This document shows, piece by piece, positions 40,463 to 51,189 of a stretch of 64,000 nt of DNA. The notes below the pieces were generated by a model. It saw only the letters and a list, made by a program, of their open reading frames with translations. It was not told the origin of the DNA and searched no databases. Location of the stretch: contig JADCHX010000008.1 in assembly GCA_020248265.1 (NCBI GenBank), forward strand, positions 124,001 to 188,000, given 5' to 3'. This DNA is from Rhodocyclaceae bacterium. Its GTDB lineage: Bacteria; Pseudomonadota; Gammaproteobacteria; Burkholderiales; CAIKXV01. Every line of letters starts with the position of its first letter. Within the stretch, counting starts at the first letter, position 1. Both the position numbers and the translations under genes were made by a program.

Positions 40463-40921
40463 TCAGCCCTGGCTCCAGGGCAGCCCCGCGGCGCGCCAGC
40501 CGCCCAGGGTGTTGCGGTGTGCCGCATCGTCGCGGTCCCCCTCGAATCCCTGCAGCACGTTGTAGCAGGCGGTGAATCCGGCCGCGGTGGCTGCCAGCGC
40601 GGCATCGTGCGAACGTCCGCCGCTGCGGCAGAGGAACAGCAGCGGCGCGGTGCGGTCGACCTTCCCGGCCAGCGTGTCGAGGAAGGCTGCATTGGGGACC
40701 ATTCCCGGCCAGCTCTTCCACTCGATCTCGACCGCGCCCGGGACGCGGCCGACGAACTCCCATTCCGCGCGCGACCGGACGTCGACCAGCCGTGCCACGG
40801 CATCATGCTGGAGGAGCATCCAGGCTTCGGCGGGTTCCAGGCAACCGGCGTACGGGACGTCCAGTGCGCGGGCACGCTCGCGTGCCCGCTCGCGCAGCGC
40901 ATCGATGGTTGGAAGGGTCAT
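40463..40921 (-). CDS. rhodanese-like domain protein
   Basis: 152 residues. A short helical N-terminal extension (TIDALRERARERARALDVPYAGCL) is followed by one rhodanese domain: ARLVDVRSRAEWEFVGRVPGA, the active loop FLCRSGGRSHDAALA with the catalytic Cys at about residue 98, and CYNVLQGFEGD. It is a different branch from the pcm-linked rhodanese at 21222. Sulfur transfer is inferred. It stands alone, convergent with uppP. Confidence 0.85.
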   Translation of the reverse strand: MTLPTIDALRERARERARALDVPYAGCLEPAEAWMLLQHDAVARLVDVRSRAEWEFVGRVPGAVEIEWKSWPGMVPNAAFLDTLAGKVDRTAPLLFLCRSGGRSHDAALAATAAGFTACYNVLQGFEGDRDDAAHRNTLGGWRAAGLPWSQG

Positions 40922-41054
40922 GGGTTGCTCCGAGGGAAGGTCCCGCGGCGGTCATCGGGCCGCGGCTTCGCGCAGTCTACTCCGGTCGATTTCGGTGCAG
41001 GAAGGGCTGCCGACCGTCCCGGTACCGGCTCGCCCGGCCCTGCAGCGAATTCAA

Positions 41055-41071
41055 TGCACCAGAAGCGTGCA
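41055..41071 (+). promoter_or_regulatory. NtrC-like enhancer site 1 upstream of glnA
   Basis: TGCACC-N5-CGTGCA matches the NtrC dyad TGCACC-N5-GGTGCA at 11 of 12 positions. With a transcription start near 41200 its centre lies at about -137, close to the -140 site of the E. coli glnA promoter. Confidence 0.65.
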
Positions 41072-41084
41072 TAATCGACGCCGG

Positions 41085-41101
41085 CGCACCGTTATGATGC
41101 G
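41085..41101 (+). promoter_or_regulatory. NtrC-like enhancer site 2 upstream of glnA
   Basis: CGCACC-N5-GATGCG is a weaker match (9 of 12) centred 30 bases (three helical turns) from site 1, at about -107. Paired sites on one face of the helix are expected for cooperative NtrC binding. Confidence 0.45.
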
Positions 41102-41172
41102 GTTGCCATGCGCGAGCATAGCGCCCGGGCGTTAATGCCCTGTTTTGAAATGATTTCAATGCGGATCGGGTT

Positions 41173-41188
41173 TGGCACGCTTCATGCT
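41173..41188 (+). promoter_or_regulatory. sigma-54 promoter of glnA
   Basis: TGGCACGCTTCATGCT fits the TGGCAC-N5-TTGCW consensus; the invariant GG and GC lie ten bases apart as required. It is about 95 bases before the glnA start codon and downstream of two NtrC-like sites. Confidence 0.75.
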
Positions 41189-41282
41189 GCGAGGGTATCC
41201 CGCAGCCACACATCTGCCGCACGCGCATTTCGTATCACACTCACTTCATGCTGCAAGCGACGACGAGGAAACGAGGAGAACC

Positions 41283-42695
41283 ATGGCCACTGCCGATGAC
41301 GTACTGAAAATGATCAAAGACCACGATGTGAAGTTCGTGGACTACCGCTTCACCGACTTCCGCGGCAAGGAACAGCACGTCTCGGTGCCGTCGCACACGG
41401 TCGACCTCGCCAAGTTCGATGACGGCCATGCCTTCGACGGCTCGTCGATCGCCGGCTGGAAGGGCATCCAGGCGTCCGACATGCTGCTGATGCCCGATGC
41501 GTCCACCGCCCGCATGGACCCGTTCACCGACGAACCGACCCTGATCGTCACCTGCGACGTGATCGAGCCTTCCGATGGCAAGGGTTACGACCGCGATCCG
41601 CGTTCGCTCGCCAAGCGCGCCGAGTCGTACCTGAAGTCGACGGGCATCGGCGATGTCGCCTACTTCGGTCCCGAACCCGAATTCTTCGTGTTCGACTCGG
41701 TCACCTGGCATGTCGACATGGCCGGTGCCATGTGCAAGGTCGTGTCCGAAGAAGCACCGTGGGCCAGCGGCCATGAGTTCGAAGGTGGCAACCGGGCCCA
41801 CCGCCCGGCGGTCAAGGGCGGGTATTTCCCGGTTCCCCCGGTCGACTCGCTGCAGGATCTGCGTTCGGCGATGTGCCTGGCGCTCGAAGAGCAGGGCGTC
41901 GAAGTCGAAGTGCATCACCATGAAGTCGCGGCTCCCGGCCAGTGCGAGATCGGCACCAAGTTCGCCCCGCTGGTCCAGCGCGCCGACTGGATCCAGATCC
42001 TCAAGTACACCGTGCACAACGTCGCGCATGGCTACGGCAAGACCGCCACGTTCATGCCGAAGCCGGTCGTCGGCGACAACGGCTCGGGCATGCATGTCCA
42101 CCAGTCCATCTGGAAGGACGGCATCAACCTGTTCGCCGGCAACGGCTACGCAGGCCTGTCCGAGTTCGCGCTGTACTACATCGGCGGCATCATCAAGCAC
42201 GCCCGTGCGCTGAACGCGATCACCAATCCGGGCACGAACTCGTACAAGCGCCTCGTCCCCGGCTTCGAGGCGCCGGTGCACCTGGCCTATTCGGCCCGCA
42301 ACCGTTCCGCATCGATCCGCATCCCGTACGTGTCGAACCCGAAAGGCCGCCGCATCGAGGTGCGCTTCCCGGATCCGACCGCCAACCCGTACCTGGCATT
42401 CGCGGCGATGATGATGGCCGGCCTCGATGGCGTGCAGAACAAGATCCACCCGGGCGACCCGATCGACAAGAACCTGTACGACCTCGAGCCGGAAGAGGCG
42501 AAGAACGTGCCGTCGGTGTGCTCGTCGCTCGACCAGGCGCTCGACTACCTCGACAAGGACCGCGAGTTCCTGACCCGGGGCGGCGTGTTCTCGAACGACA
42601 TGATCGATGCGTACATCGCGCTGAAGATGGAAGAAGTGACCACCTTCCGCATGACGACGCACCCGGTCGAGTTCCAGATGTACTACAGCTGCTGA
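41283..42695 (+). CDS. glnA: glutamine synthetase type I
   Basis: 470 residues, the normal GSI length. It makes glutamine from glutamate, ammonia and ATP as a dodecamer. Conserved segments are [59 protein letters not shown] and NRSASIRIP. The adenylylation Tyr is residue 399 in [12 protein letters not shown], so the enzyme is of the GlnE-controlled beta subtype. The ribosome-binding site GAGGAGA precedes the ATG. Transcription is from the sigma-54/NtrC promoter. It is followed by a hairpin, a DUF4124 gene and ntrBC. Confidence 0.97.
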   Translation: MATADDVLKMIKDHDVKFVDYRFTDFRGKEQHVSVPSHTVDLAKFDDGHAFDGSSIAGWKGIQASDMLLMPDASTARMDPFTDEPTLIVTCDVIEPSDGKGYDRDPRSLAKRAESYLKSTGIGDVAYFGPEPEFFVFDSVTWHVDMAGAMCKVVSEEAPWASGHEFEGGNRAHRPAVKGGYFPVPPVDSLQDLRSAMCLALEEQGVEVEVHHHEVAAPGQCEIGTKFAPLVQRADWIQILKYTVHNVAHGYGKTATFMPKPVVGDNGSGMHVHQSIWKDGINLFAGNGYAGLSEFALYYIGGIIKHARALNAITNPGTNSYKRLVPGFEAPVHLAYSARNRSASIRIPYVSNPKGRRIEVRFPDPTANPYLAFAAMMMAGLDGVQNKIHPGDPIDKNLYDLEPEEAKNVPSVCSSLDQALDYLDKDREFLTRGGVFSNDMIDAYIALKMEEVTTFRMTTHPVEFQMYYSC

Positions 42696-42727
42696 CCGGG
42701 TCCTTCCTGCAGGCAGTTCGAGCGTGC

Positions 42728-42751
42728 ACGGGGCGAGGCGACTCGCCCCGT
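42728..42751 (+). terminator. terminator-like hairpin after glnA
   Basis: ACGGGGCGA (42728-42736) pairs perfectly with TCGCCCCGT (42743-42751) around a six-base loop, 33 bases after the glnA stop. Only a short T-rich TGT follows, so some readthrough into the downstream genes is possible. Confidence 0.65.
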
Positions 42752-42848
42752 TGTACTGAGGGGGGTACGATGGCTCGTTGCGGTTGCCCACCGCGTCATC
42801 TAGACTCCGCCCGGCTGCGCATTTGCGCTGCGCGATCGGGATTTCCGG

Positions 42849-43415
42849 ATGAGATGGCATTCCAGCGCCCCTGCGCCGGGGACGACCCGGCGGGCGGCGA
42901 TGTTGACGATGGTGCTTGTCGCCATACCGCTGTGGCTGCCCGCGATGGCGAGGGCCGACATCCATCGGTGCATCGACACCGACGGCCTGGTCACGTTCAC
43001 CGACAGTCCGTCGCGCAGGTTCAAGGAATGCACCCTGCTCTACCGGGAGACGCCGGGGGGCGGGTCGGCGCAGCGGGCCGCTCCAGGCGCCGGTGCATCG
43101 CCGCCCGGAGCGGGCACCGCACGTCCGCGCACGGAATCGCCTGCCGCTACGCCGCGCGGCAATCCCGGGCCGGAGAACTTCCCGCGCGTCGAGCGCAGCG
43201 AGCAGCGCGATCGGGACCTGAAGGCACGACAGATCGTCGAGCGCGAACTGTCGAGCGAGCAGCGGCTGCTCGAGGATGCACGCCGGCAGATCGCCGCGCT
43301 GGGACCTGCCAGCGCCGATCGACCGGATCCCCGTCTGCGCGAATTGCAGAACGCCGTTTCGAGGCACGAACGCAACATCGCCGAGATCCAGCGCCAGCTC
43401 GCCGTCATGAAGTAG
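42849..43415 (+). CDS. DUF4124 domain-containing exported protein
   Basis: 188 residues. A signal peptide (MLTMVLVAIPLWLPAMARA) leads to the DUF4124 core DIHRCIDTDGLVTFTDSPS (about residues 37-55). The middle is Gly/Pro/Ala-rich and the last 70 residues are charged and helical (VERELSSEQRLLEDARRQI, RHERNIAEIQRQLAVM), probably a coiled coil. Function unknown; an envelope role is inferred. This gene type is often found between glnA and ntrB in betaproteobacteria, and that is its place here. Confidence 0.8.
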   Translation: MRWHSSAPAPGTTRRAAMLTMVLVAIPLWLPAMARADIHRCIDTDGLVTFTDSPSRRFKECTLLYRETPGGGSAQRAAPGAGASPPGAGTARPRTESPAATPRGNPGPENFPRVERSEQRDRDLKARQIVERELSSEQRLLEDARRQIAALGPASADRPDPRLRELQNAVSRHERNIAEIQRQLAVMK

Positions 43416-43494
43416 GCGTGGCTGGCCCTGCGGCAGCGCGGCGGCCCGGATGGTGCCCCTTTGCCATGGCTCGCTTCTTGCTGACCATGACGGC

Positions 43495-44685
43495 ATGCGG
43501 ACGTCAATCCAGAAACGCATTGGCGGTCCCGTGAGCGAAGCGCACTCGACGCTCGGATCGTTTCGCGCGGGCGCAGCCTTCGCAGGCCTCGAGATGCTCG
43601 TCACGGCAGTGCTGATCGTCGACGAGCAATTCGTCATTCGCTACGCCAACCCGGCCGCGGAGAACCTGTTCGGGTTGTCGCGCAACCTGATGCTGCAACA
43701 GGCACTCGATGATGTGTTCACCCGCGACGAGGCGCTGGCTGCCGCGCTCGATTCCGCTCGCACGAACAATGCAGGGTATTCCGACTACGACGTGAAGCTC
43801 AGTGCGGTGGGCCGCGCGGACCGGCACCACCTGATCTGCTCGGTGATGCCGGTGGACCTGCCGGGGGAAGCTTCGAGCGACGTGGGCTACCTGCTCGAAA
43901 TGCGTCCGATCACCCAGCAGATCAAGGCGGCGCGCGAGGAACGCATCCTCGACCAGACGCAGGCCAACCGCGAACTGGTGCGGAACCTGGCGCACGAGAT
44001 CCGCAATCCGCTCGGCGGCATCCGGGGCGCCGCGCAGCTGCTCGACGCGGAGCTCGACCGCGCGGACCTGCGCGAGTACACGCGCGTGGTGATGCACGAG
44101 GCCGACCGTCTGCAGTCGCTGATGGACCGCATGCTCACGCCGCATCGCCTGCCGCAGGTGGGTGCTCTGAACATCCACGAGGTGATCGAGCGGGTACGCA
44201 GCGTGATGCTCGCCGAGTATCCCGACGGGCTCGTGGTGAAACGCGACTACGACACCAGTCTGCCGCTGCTCACCGGCGACCGCGAGCAGATCCTGCAGGC
44301 GGTGCTGAACATCGTGCGCAACGCCGCGCAGGCGATGAGCGGGCAGGGCCAGATCGTGCTGCGTACGCGCATCGCGCGTTCGGTGACGCTGGCGCGCCGT
44401 CGCTATCGGCAGGCGATCACGCTGCAGGTGATCGACAACGGCCCGGGCATCCCGGAGTCGGTACGCGAGCGTGTGTTCTATCCGCTGGTGTCGGCGCGCG
44501 AGGGCGGCAGCGGGCTCGGCCTCACGCTTGCCCAGACCTTCGTCAGCCAGCACTGCGGCACCATCGAATTCGACAGCGCGCCCGGCCGCACCTGCTTCTC
44601 CGTGACCCTTCCGCTCGGCGACGAAGGCGGCACAGGGCCGCGCGGGGATCCGTCGGGCCTATCCCATTCCAATGCAGCCAAGTGA
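43495..44685 (+). CDS. ntrB: nitrogen regulation sensor kinase NtrB
   Basis: 396 residues from MRTSIQKRIGGPV; a GTG at 43531 is also possible. A PAS domain (about residues 30-140, AVLIVDEQFVIRYANPAAENLFG) precedes the dimerisation/phosphoacceptor helix NLAHEIRNPLGGIRGAAQLL with the active His, and the ATPase has N-box NIVRNAAQAM and G-boxes DNGPGIP and GGSGLGLTLAQT. It phosphorylates or dephosphorylates NtrC in response to PII and so to nitrogen status. No membrane segment is present. It is seven bases from ntrC. Confidence 0.93.
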   Translation: MRTSIQKRIGGPVSEAHSTLGSFRAGAAFAGLEMLVTAVLIVDEQFVIRYANPAAENLFGLSRNLMLQQALDDVFTRDEALAAALDSARTNNAGYSDYDVKLSAVGRADRHHLICSVMPVDLPGEASSDVGYLLEMRPITQQIKAAREERILDQTQANRELVRNLAHEIRNPLGGIRGAAQLLDAELDRADLREYTRVVMHEADRLQSLMDRMLTPHRLPQVGALNIHEVIERVRSVMLAEYPDGLVVKRDYDTSLPLLTGDREQILQAVLNIVRNAAQAMSGQGQIVLRTRIARSVTLARRRYRQAITLQVIDNGPGIPESVRERVFYPLVSAREGGSGLGLTLAQTFVSQHCGTIEFDSAPGRTCFSVTLPLGDEGGTGPRGDPSGLSHSNAAK

Positions 44686-44692
44686 AGAGACC

Positions 44693-46096
44693 ATGAAATC
44701 TGTCTGGGTCATCGATGACGACAAGTCGATCCGCTGGGTGTTCGAGAAGGCGCTCACGCGCGAGAGCATCGAGTACAAGAGTTTCGCCTCCGCGCAGGAC
44801 GCGCTCACCGCGCTGAACAGCTCCGTCCCGCAGGTGGTGGTCAGCGACATCCGGATGCCGGGTGCGTCGGGGCTCGACCTGCTGCAGCGGATCAAGGCCG
44901 AGCATCCCGAAGTGCCGGTGATCGTGATGACTGCCTACTCGGACCTGGAGAGTGCGGTGGCGGCGTTCCAGGGCGGCGCGTTCGAATACCTGCCCAAGCC
45001 GTTCGACGTCAACCACGCGGTCGAACTGATCCGGCGCGCGATCGACGAGAGCGTGCGGCAGACCGAGAGCACCGAAGAGACCACTTCCACGCCAGAAATC
45101 CTCGGGCAGGCGCCGTCGATGCAGGAGGTGTTCCGCGCGATCGGCCGCCTCTCGCAGTCGCATGCCACGGTGCTGATCACCGGCGAGTCGGGTAGCGGCA
45201 AGGAGCTGGTCGCGCGGGCCCTGCACCGGCACAGCCCGCGCTCCACCAAGCCGTTCATCGCGATCAATACCGCGGCGATCCCGAAGGACCTGCTGGAGTC
45301 CGAACTGTTCGGCCACGAGCGCGGATCGTTCACCGGCGCGCAGGCAATGCGCCGTGGCCGCTTCGAGCAGGCCGATGCCGGCACGCTGTTCCTCGACGAG
45401 ATCGGCGACATGCCGGCGGAACTGCAGACGCGCCTGCTGCGCGTGCTGTCCGACGGGCAGTTCTACCGCGTCGGCGGGCACCAGCCGATCAAGGCGAACG
45501 TACGCGTGATCGCCGCGACCCACCAGGACCTCGAGCAGCGCGTGAAGCAGGGCCTGTTCCGGGAAGACCTCTACCATCGGCTGAACGTGATCCGCCTGCG
45601 GCTGCCGCCGATGCGCGAGCGGCGCGAGGACATCCCGCTGCTCGCCAGGTTCTTCCTGCTGAAGAGCGCGCGCGAACTGGGCGTGGAACCGAAGCGGCTG
45701 TCAGAAGCCGCGCTGCGCCACCTGTCCGCGCAGGACCTCCCCGGCAACGTGCGCCAGCTCGAGAACCTCTGCCACTGGCTGAGCGTGATGGCGCCCGGCA
45801 TGAATGTCGAGGTGAACGACCTGCCGCCGGAGCTGCGCGGCGAGACGACAGCCAGCGCCGAGCAGAACTGGCTGCTCGCGCTCGAGCGCGAGGTGGAGCA
45901 GTCGTTCGGCCGTGGCGAGCAGGGGATCATCGACCAGCTGTCGCGCGATTTCGAACGCACGCTGATCGTCAAGGCGCTGCAGCACACCGGGGGACGGCGG
46001 ATCGAGGCAGCGACGCTGCTCGGCCTCGGACGCAACACCTTGACGCGCAAGATCCAGGAACTCGGGCTCGAGGAGAAGGCGCCGGCGGCTGGCTGA
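44693..46096 (+). CDS. ntrC: nitrogen regulation response regulator NtrC (sigma-54 activator)
   Basis: 467 residues. Receiver domain with phosphoacceptor Asp52 (VVSDIRMPG) and K-box PKPFD. AAA+ domain: Walker A GESGSGKELVARAL, the sigma-54 contact loop ERGSFTGAQ (GSFTGA instead of the commoner GAFTGA), Walker B GTLFLDEIGDM. C-terminal Fis-type helix-turn-helix GGRRIEAATLLGLGRNTLTRKI. It binds the enhancers seen before glnA and activates sigma-54 promoters when nitrogen is scarce. Start ATG 44693 follows the ntrB stop closely and has GAAGAGA upstream. Confidence 0.94.
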   Translation: MKSVWVIDDDKSIRWVFEKALTRESIEYKSFASAQDALTALNSSVPQVVVSDIRMPGASGLDLLQRIKAEHPEVPVIVMTAYSDLESAVAAFQGGAFEYLPKPFDVNHAVELIRRAIDESVRQTESTEETTSTPEILGQAPSMQEVFRAIGRLSQSHATVLITGESGSGKELVARALHRHSPRSTKPFIAINTAAIPKDLLESELFGHERGSFTGAQAMRRGRFEQADAGTLFLDEIGDMPAELQTRLLRVLSDGQFYRVGGHQPIKANVRVIAATHQDLEQRVKQGLFREDLYHRLNVIRLRLPPMRERREDIPLLARFFLLKSARELGVEPKRLSEAALRHLSAQDLPGNVRQLENLCHWLSVMAPGMNVEVNDLPPELRGETTASAEQNWLLALEREVEQSFGRGEQGIIDQLSRDFERTLIVKALQHTGGRRIEAATLLGLGRNTLTRKIQELGLEEKAPAAG

Positions 46097-46196
46097 GCCG
46101 GGATCGTCCGGACATCCCGGGCGCGTTGCAACTGGCCTGGCGCTCAGCTAGGCTGTGATGTCTTTTTTCTCGACCAACCGACACGCGAGTCCGTCC

Positions 46197-47789
46197 ATGA
46201 GCATACAGGTCCCCGCAGGCATCGAGATTCGTGGCCCGATCCTGCCCGGGTTCGAGACCATACTCTCGCCAGACGCGCTCGCGTTCGTCGCGAAACTGCA
46301 TCGCAGCTTCGAGTCGCGCCGGCAGGAGCTGCTCGCGAAGCGCGACGCGCGCCAGAAGGAATTCGACGCCGGGGTGCTGCCCGACTTCCTGCCCGAGACG
46401 AAGGCGATCCGCGAAGGAAACTGGAGCATCGCCCCCCAGCCGGCAGACCTTCTCGACCGGCGCGTCGAGATCACCGGGCCGACCGACCGCAAGATGGTGA
46501 TCAACGCGCTCAACTGCGGCGCGTCGACCTTCATGGCCGACCTCGAAGACGCCAACTGCCCGCGCTGGGAGATGATGATCGAAGGGCAGGTGAACCTGCG
46601 CGATGCCGTGCGCCGCACGATCACCTTCGCCCAGGGCGGGAAGTCGTACGCGCTCAACGAGAAGACCGCGGTGCTGCTGCCGCGCCCGCGCGGCTGGCAC
46701 ATGAACGAGAAGCACCTGCGTATCGACGGCGCCGAGGTGTCCGGCGGCATCTTCGACTTCGCGCTGTTCTTCTTCCACAACGCAAGAGAGCTGCTGGCGC
46801 GTGGGTCGGGACCGTACTTCTACCTGCCGAAGATGGAGTCCCACCTCGAGGCGCGGCTGTGGAACGACATCTTCACGATTGCCCAGCAGGCGCTCGGCGT
46901 GCCGCACGGTTCCATCAAGGCCACGGTGCTGATCGAGACCATCCCCGCGGCGTTCGAGATGGACGAGATCCTGTACGAGTTGAAGGACCACTCGGCGGGC
47001 CTGAACATCGGCCGCTGGGACTACATCTTCTCCTGCATCAAGAAGTTCCGGGTCAACAAGGATTTCTGCCTGGCCGACCGGTCCCAGGTGACGATGACCG
47101 CGCCGTTCATGCGCGCGTATGCGCTGACGCTGGTCAAGACCTGCCACCGGCGCGGCGCGCCGGCGATGGGCGGCATGGCGGCGCAGATCCCGATCAAGAA
47201 CGACCCGGCCGCCAACGATGCGGCGATGGAGAAGGTGCGTGCCGACAAGCTGCGCGAGGTGACCGACGGCTGCGACGGCACCTGGGTTGCGCACCCCGGC
47301 CTGGTGCCGATCGCCAGGGCGGTGTTCGACCAGTACATGCCGACGCCAAACCAGTACACGAAGCAGCTGCCCGAGGTGAACTTCAGCGCGAAGGACCTCC
47401 TTGACTTCCAGCCCTCGGCTCCGATCACCGAGGCCGGCCTGCGCAACAACCTGTCGGTCGGCATCCAGTACCTGGGCGCCTGGCTGGCCGGCAACGGTTG
47501 CGTGCCGGTGTTCAACCTGATGGAAGATGCCGCTACCGCCGAGATCTCGCGCTCGCAGATCTGGCAGTGGATCCGCTCACCGAAGGGCGTGCTCGACGAC
47601 GGCCGCAAGGTGACCGCCGGGATGGTCAAGGCGCTGGTGGCCGAGGAACTGCCGAAGGTGAAGGTCTACCTCGGCGATGCGGCCTGGGCTGCGGGCCGAT
47701 ACCCGGAGGCGGCCGCGATGTTCGAGCAGATGTGCACGGGCGATTACAACGAGTTCCTCACGCTGCCGGCGTACGAACTGATCGACTGA
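46197..47789 (+). CDS. aceB: malate synthase A
   Basis: 530 residues from [18 protein letters not shown]; an earlier start at 46158 would add 13 unsupported residues. The enzyme condenses glyoxylate with acetyl-CoA to malate in the glyoxylate shunt. The family signature [23 protein letters not shown], the metal/acid segment [17 protein letters not shown], and [20 protein letters not shown] are present. The length matches MSA, not the larger glcB isoform. It follows ntrC by 100 bases but is probably a separate unit, convergent with xthA. No isocitrate lyase is in the window. Confidence 0.95.
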   Translation: MSIQVPAGIEIRGPILPGFETILSPDALAFVAKLHRSFESRRQELLAKRDARQKEFDAGVLPDFLPETKAIREGNWSIAPQPADLLDRRVEITGPTDRKMVINALNCGASTFMADLEDANCPRWEMMIEGQVNLRDAVRRTITFAQGGKSYALNEKTAVLLPRPRGWHMNEKHLRIDGAEVSGGIFDFALFFFHNARELLARGSGPYFYLPKMESHLEARLWNDIFTIAQQALGVPHGSIKATVLIETIPAAFEMDEILYELKDHSAGLNIGRWDYIFSCIKKFRVNKDFCLADRSQVTMTAPFMRAYALTLVKTCHRRGAPAMGGMAAQIPIKNDPAANDAAMEKVRADKLREVTDGCDGTWVAHPGLVPIARAVFDQYMPTPNQYTKQLPEVNFSAKDLLDFQPSAPITEAGLRNNLSVGIQYLGAWLAGNGCVPVFNLMEDAATAEISRSQIWQWIRSPKGVLDDGRKVTAGMVKALVAEELPKVKVYLGDAAWAAGRYPEAAAMFEQMCTGDYNEFLTLPAYELID

Positions 47790-47843
47790 AGCCGCGAGCC
47801 GGTTGCAGCCGTGGGCCGACGGCATCGGCCAGCGCCACCCCGG

Positions 47844-48608
47844 TCAGGCCAGCTCGCAGACCACGGGCGCATGGTCCGACGGCCGTTCCGCCGCGCGTGG
47901 TGCGCTGTCGATGGTGCAGCTGCGGCAGCGTGCCGCCAGCGGCGGCGACAGCAGCACATGGTCGATGCGCACCCCGAGCTTCCGGCGGAACATGTTCATG
48001 CGGTAGTCCCACCAGCTCCAGCTGCGCTCCGGCTGGTCGAACAGGCGGAACGAATCGGCCAGGCCCAGCGCGACCAGCCCGCGGAACGCCTCGCGCTCCG
48101 GTTCGCTGCAAAGCACCTTGCCCGCCCAGCCCGCTGGGTCGTGGACGTCGCGGTCGTCGGGCGCGATGTTGTAGTCGCCCAGCACGGCGAGCGAAGGATG
48201 CGCCGCCAGTTCCTGCTGCAGCCACGCGGTGAACCGCGCGAGCCAGTCGAGCTTGTACGGGTACTTCGCCGATTCCACCGACTCGCCGTTGGGCACGTAG
48301 GCGCAGACCAGCCGTACGCCGTCGACGGTGGCCGAGATCACCCGCTTCTGCGGGTCGTCGAAGCCCGGGATGCCCATCACCACGCCGGTCGGCTCGCTGC
48401 GCGACAGGATCGCAACACCGTTGTAGGTCTTCTGCCCGGAGAAAACGACCTTGTATCCTGCCGCCTCGATCGCGGCGACCGGGAACTTCGGGTCTTCGAG
48501 CTTGGTCTCCTGCAGGCACAGTGCATCGGGCTGGTGGGTGGCGAGCCAGTCGAGCACATGCGGCAGGCGCACGTTGAGGGAGTTGACGTTCCAGGTGGCA
48601 AGCCGCAT
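47844..48608 (-). CDS. xthA: exodeoxyribonuclease III
   Basis: 254 residues. Conserved motifs: [27 protein letters not shown] (metal-binding Glu), [43 protein letters not shown] and SDHAPV. It is the AP endonuclease/3'-5' exonuclease of base-excision repair. Two bases upstream of its ATG, on the same strand, is GTTAGAC, an integron-type core site, marking the edge of the accessory island. Confidence 0.95.
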   Translation of the reverse strand: MRLATWNVNSLNVRLPHVLDWLATHQPDALCLQETKLEDPKFPVAAIEAAGYKVVFSGQKTYNGVAILSRSEPTGVVMGIPGFDDPQKRVISATVDGVRLVCAYVPNGESVESAKYPYKLDWLARFTAWLQQELAAHPSLAVLGDYNIAPDDRDVHDPAGWAGKVLCSEPEREAFRGLVALGLADSFRLFDQPERSWSWWDYRMNMFRRKLGVRIDHVLLSPPLAARCRSCTIDSAPRAAERPSDHAPVVCELA

Positions 48609-48610
48609 TA

Positions 48611-48617
48611 GTCTAAC
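48611..48617 (-). other. GTTAGAC core-site-like heptamer at the island edge
   Basis: On the minus strand GTTAGAC fits the integron core GTTRRRY. The same heptamer precedes the GIY-YIG gene at 54807-54813 and a partner GTTAGGC ends the attC-like site at 53890-53953, all in the same orientation. A heptamer can occur by chance, so this is weak support alone. Confidence 0.3.
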
Positions 48618-48618
48618 A

Positions 48619-48849
48619 ATCCTTTGCTAATCATATATCTACGATCATGGTACATTGTCTGGCTACACAAAGTCTCACCGCTTCCCACCATTGTGCCCGG
48701 CGGCCTACAGCTCGGGCAGGCCATCGATACGGCTTTACAGCTAACCGCCGCCATGCCGGCCAGCGCCGCGCCGACGTGCGCGTCGTGTTCGGCCCGCAGC
48801 CGCCTGTACTTCGCCCCCCCCCAGCCTGAAGGTTCGACAGGGCGGAGGG
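48619..48849. other. AT-richer gap before xthA, no convincing gene
   Basis: The stretch nearest xthA is AT-rich (ATATATGATTAGC on the minus strand) and probably contains its promoter. Farther up, a run of ten C (around 48814-48823) interrupts reading frames. Short frames on both strands lack domains. Confidence 0.4.
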
Positions 48850-49233
48850 CTACTTCTCCATAGCGCACAACCCACGCAAAAGCTCATCGAGAGCGGTTCC
48901 AGGGATTGCAAACTTCCAAGAGTCAGCCTCATCGGATGTACGCATAAGCCCCCCGAGGCCCATCTGACCAGAGAAGGCTGCGAATGTAAGCTGACGGTAA
49001 CGTCCCTCTTTGCAGTCGAACTCTTGTAGCACGCGAAATGAACGCGCCTGGCCAACTTGAGGTGGGTGCGTAAAATCGACCAAGAGCTGGACCCTCCGAA
49101 GGTGGCCGATCACACGGATAGTTTCCGGGTCAAAGTACATACCAACTTGATCGGTTCTAGAACCCTCCACCCACTTTTGCGCTCCCGCCGGCATCGCCAG
49201 CAGCATCAGCAGGACAGCAATTCCGTTCCTCAT
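48850..49233 (-). CDS. small exported protein, surface-adhesin-E-like
   Basis: 127 residues. Signal peptide MRNGIAVLLMLLAMPAGAQ, then a compact domain with YFDPETIRVIGHLRRVQLLVD, FRVLQEFDCKEGRYRQL and a final short Cys (LRGLCAMEK). The pattern resembles the family of the Haemophilus surface protein E. It is a paralogue of the gene at 55866 (same signal sequence, same DPET-x-RV-x-GH-x-RR and DCKEGR motifs). The IS21-type element sits 19 bases upstream of its start, so it may have lost its own promoter. Confidence 0.65.
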   Translation of the reverse strand: MRNGIAVLLMLLAMPAGAQKWVEGSRTDQVGMYFDPETIRVIGHLRRVQLLVDFTHPPQVGQARSFRVLQEFDCKEGRYRQLTFAAFSGQMGLGGLMRTSDEADSWKFAIPGTALDELLRGLCAMEK

Positions 49234-49247
49234 GTGATCTTCCCGTG

Positions 49248-49252
49248 GCTAG
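49248..49252. repeat. 5-bp target-site duplication GCTAG, left copy
   Basis: GCTAG directly precedes the left end (TGTCAACGCC) of the IS21-type element and recurs at 52815-52819 directly after the right end. IS21 elements duplicate four to eight bases, so this is the insertion footprint. Confidence 0.7.
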
Positions 49253-49339
49253 TGTCAACGCCGAAGTAAATCTGACCCACTTTTCGCGGAAACGCCGAAG
49301 TAAAACTGACCCACCCGGGCGGCCTGTTCAGTCCTCCGC

Positions 49340-51153
<1,814 letters not shown>

Positions 51154-51189
51154 CCTTGCCCAGGTGGGTCAGTTTTACTTCGGCGATGT

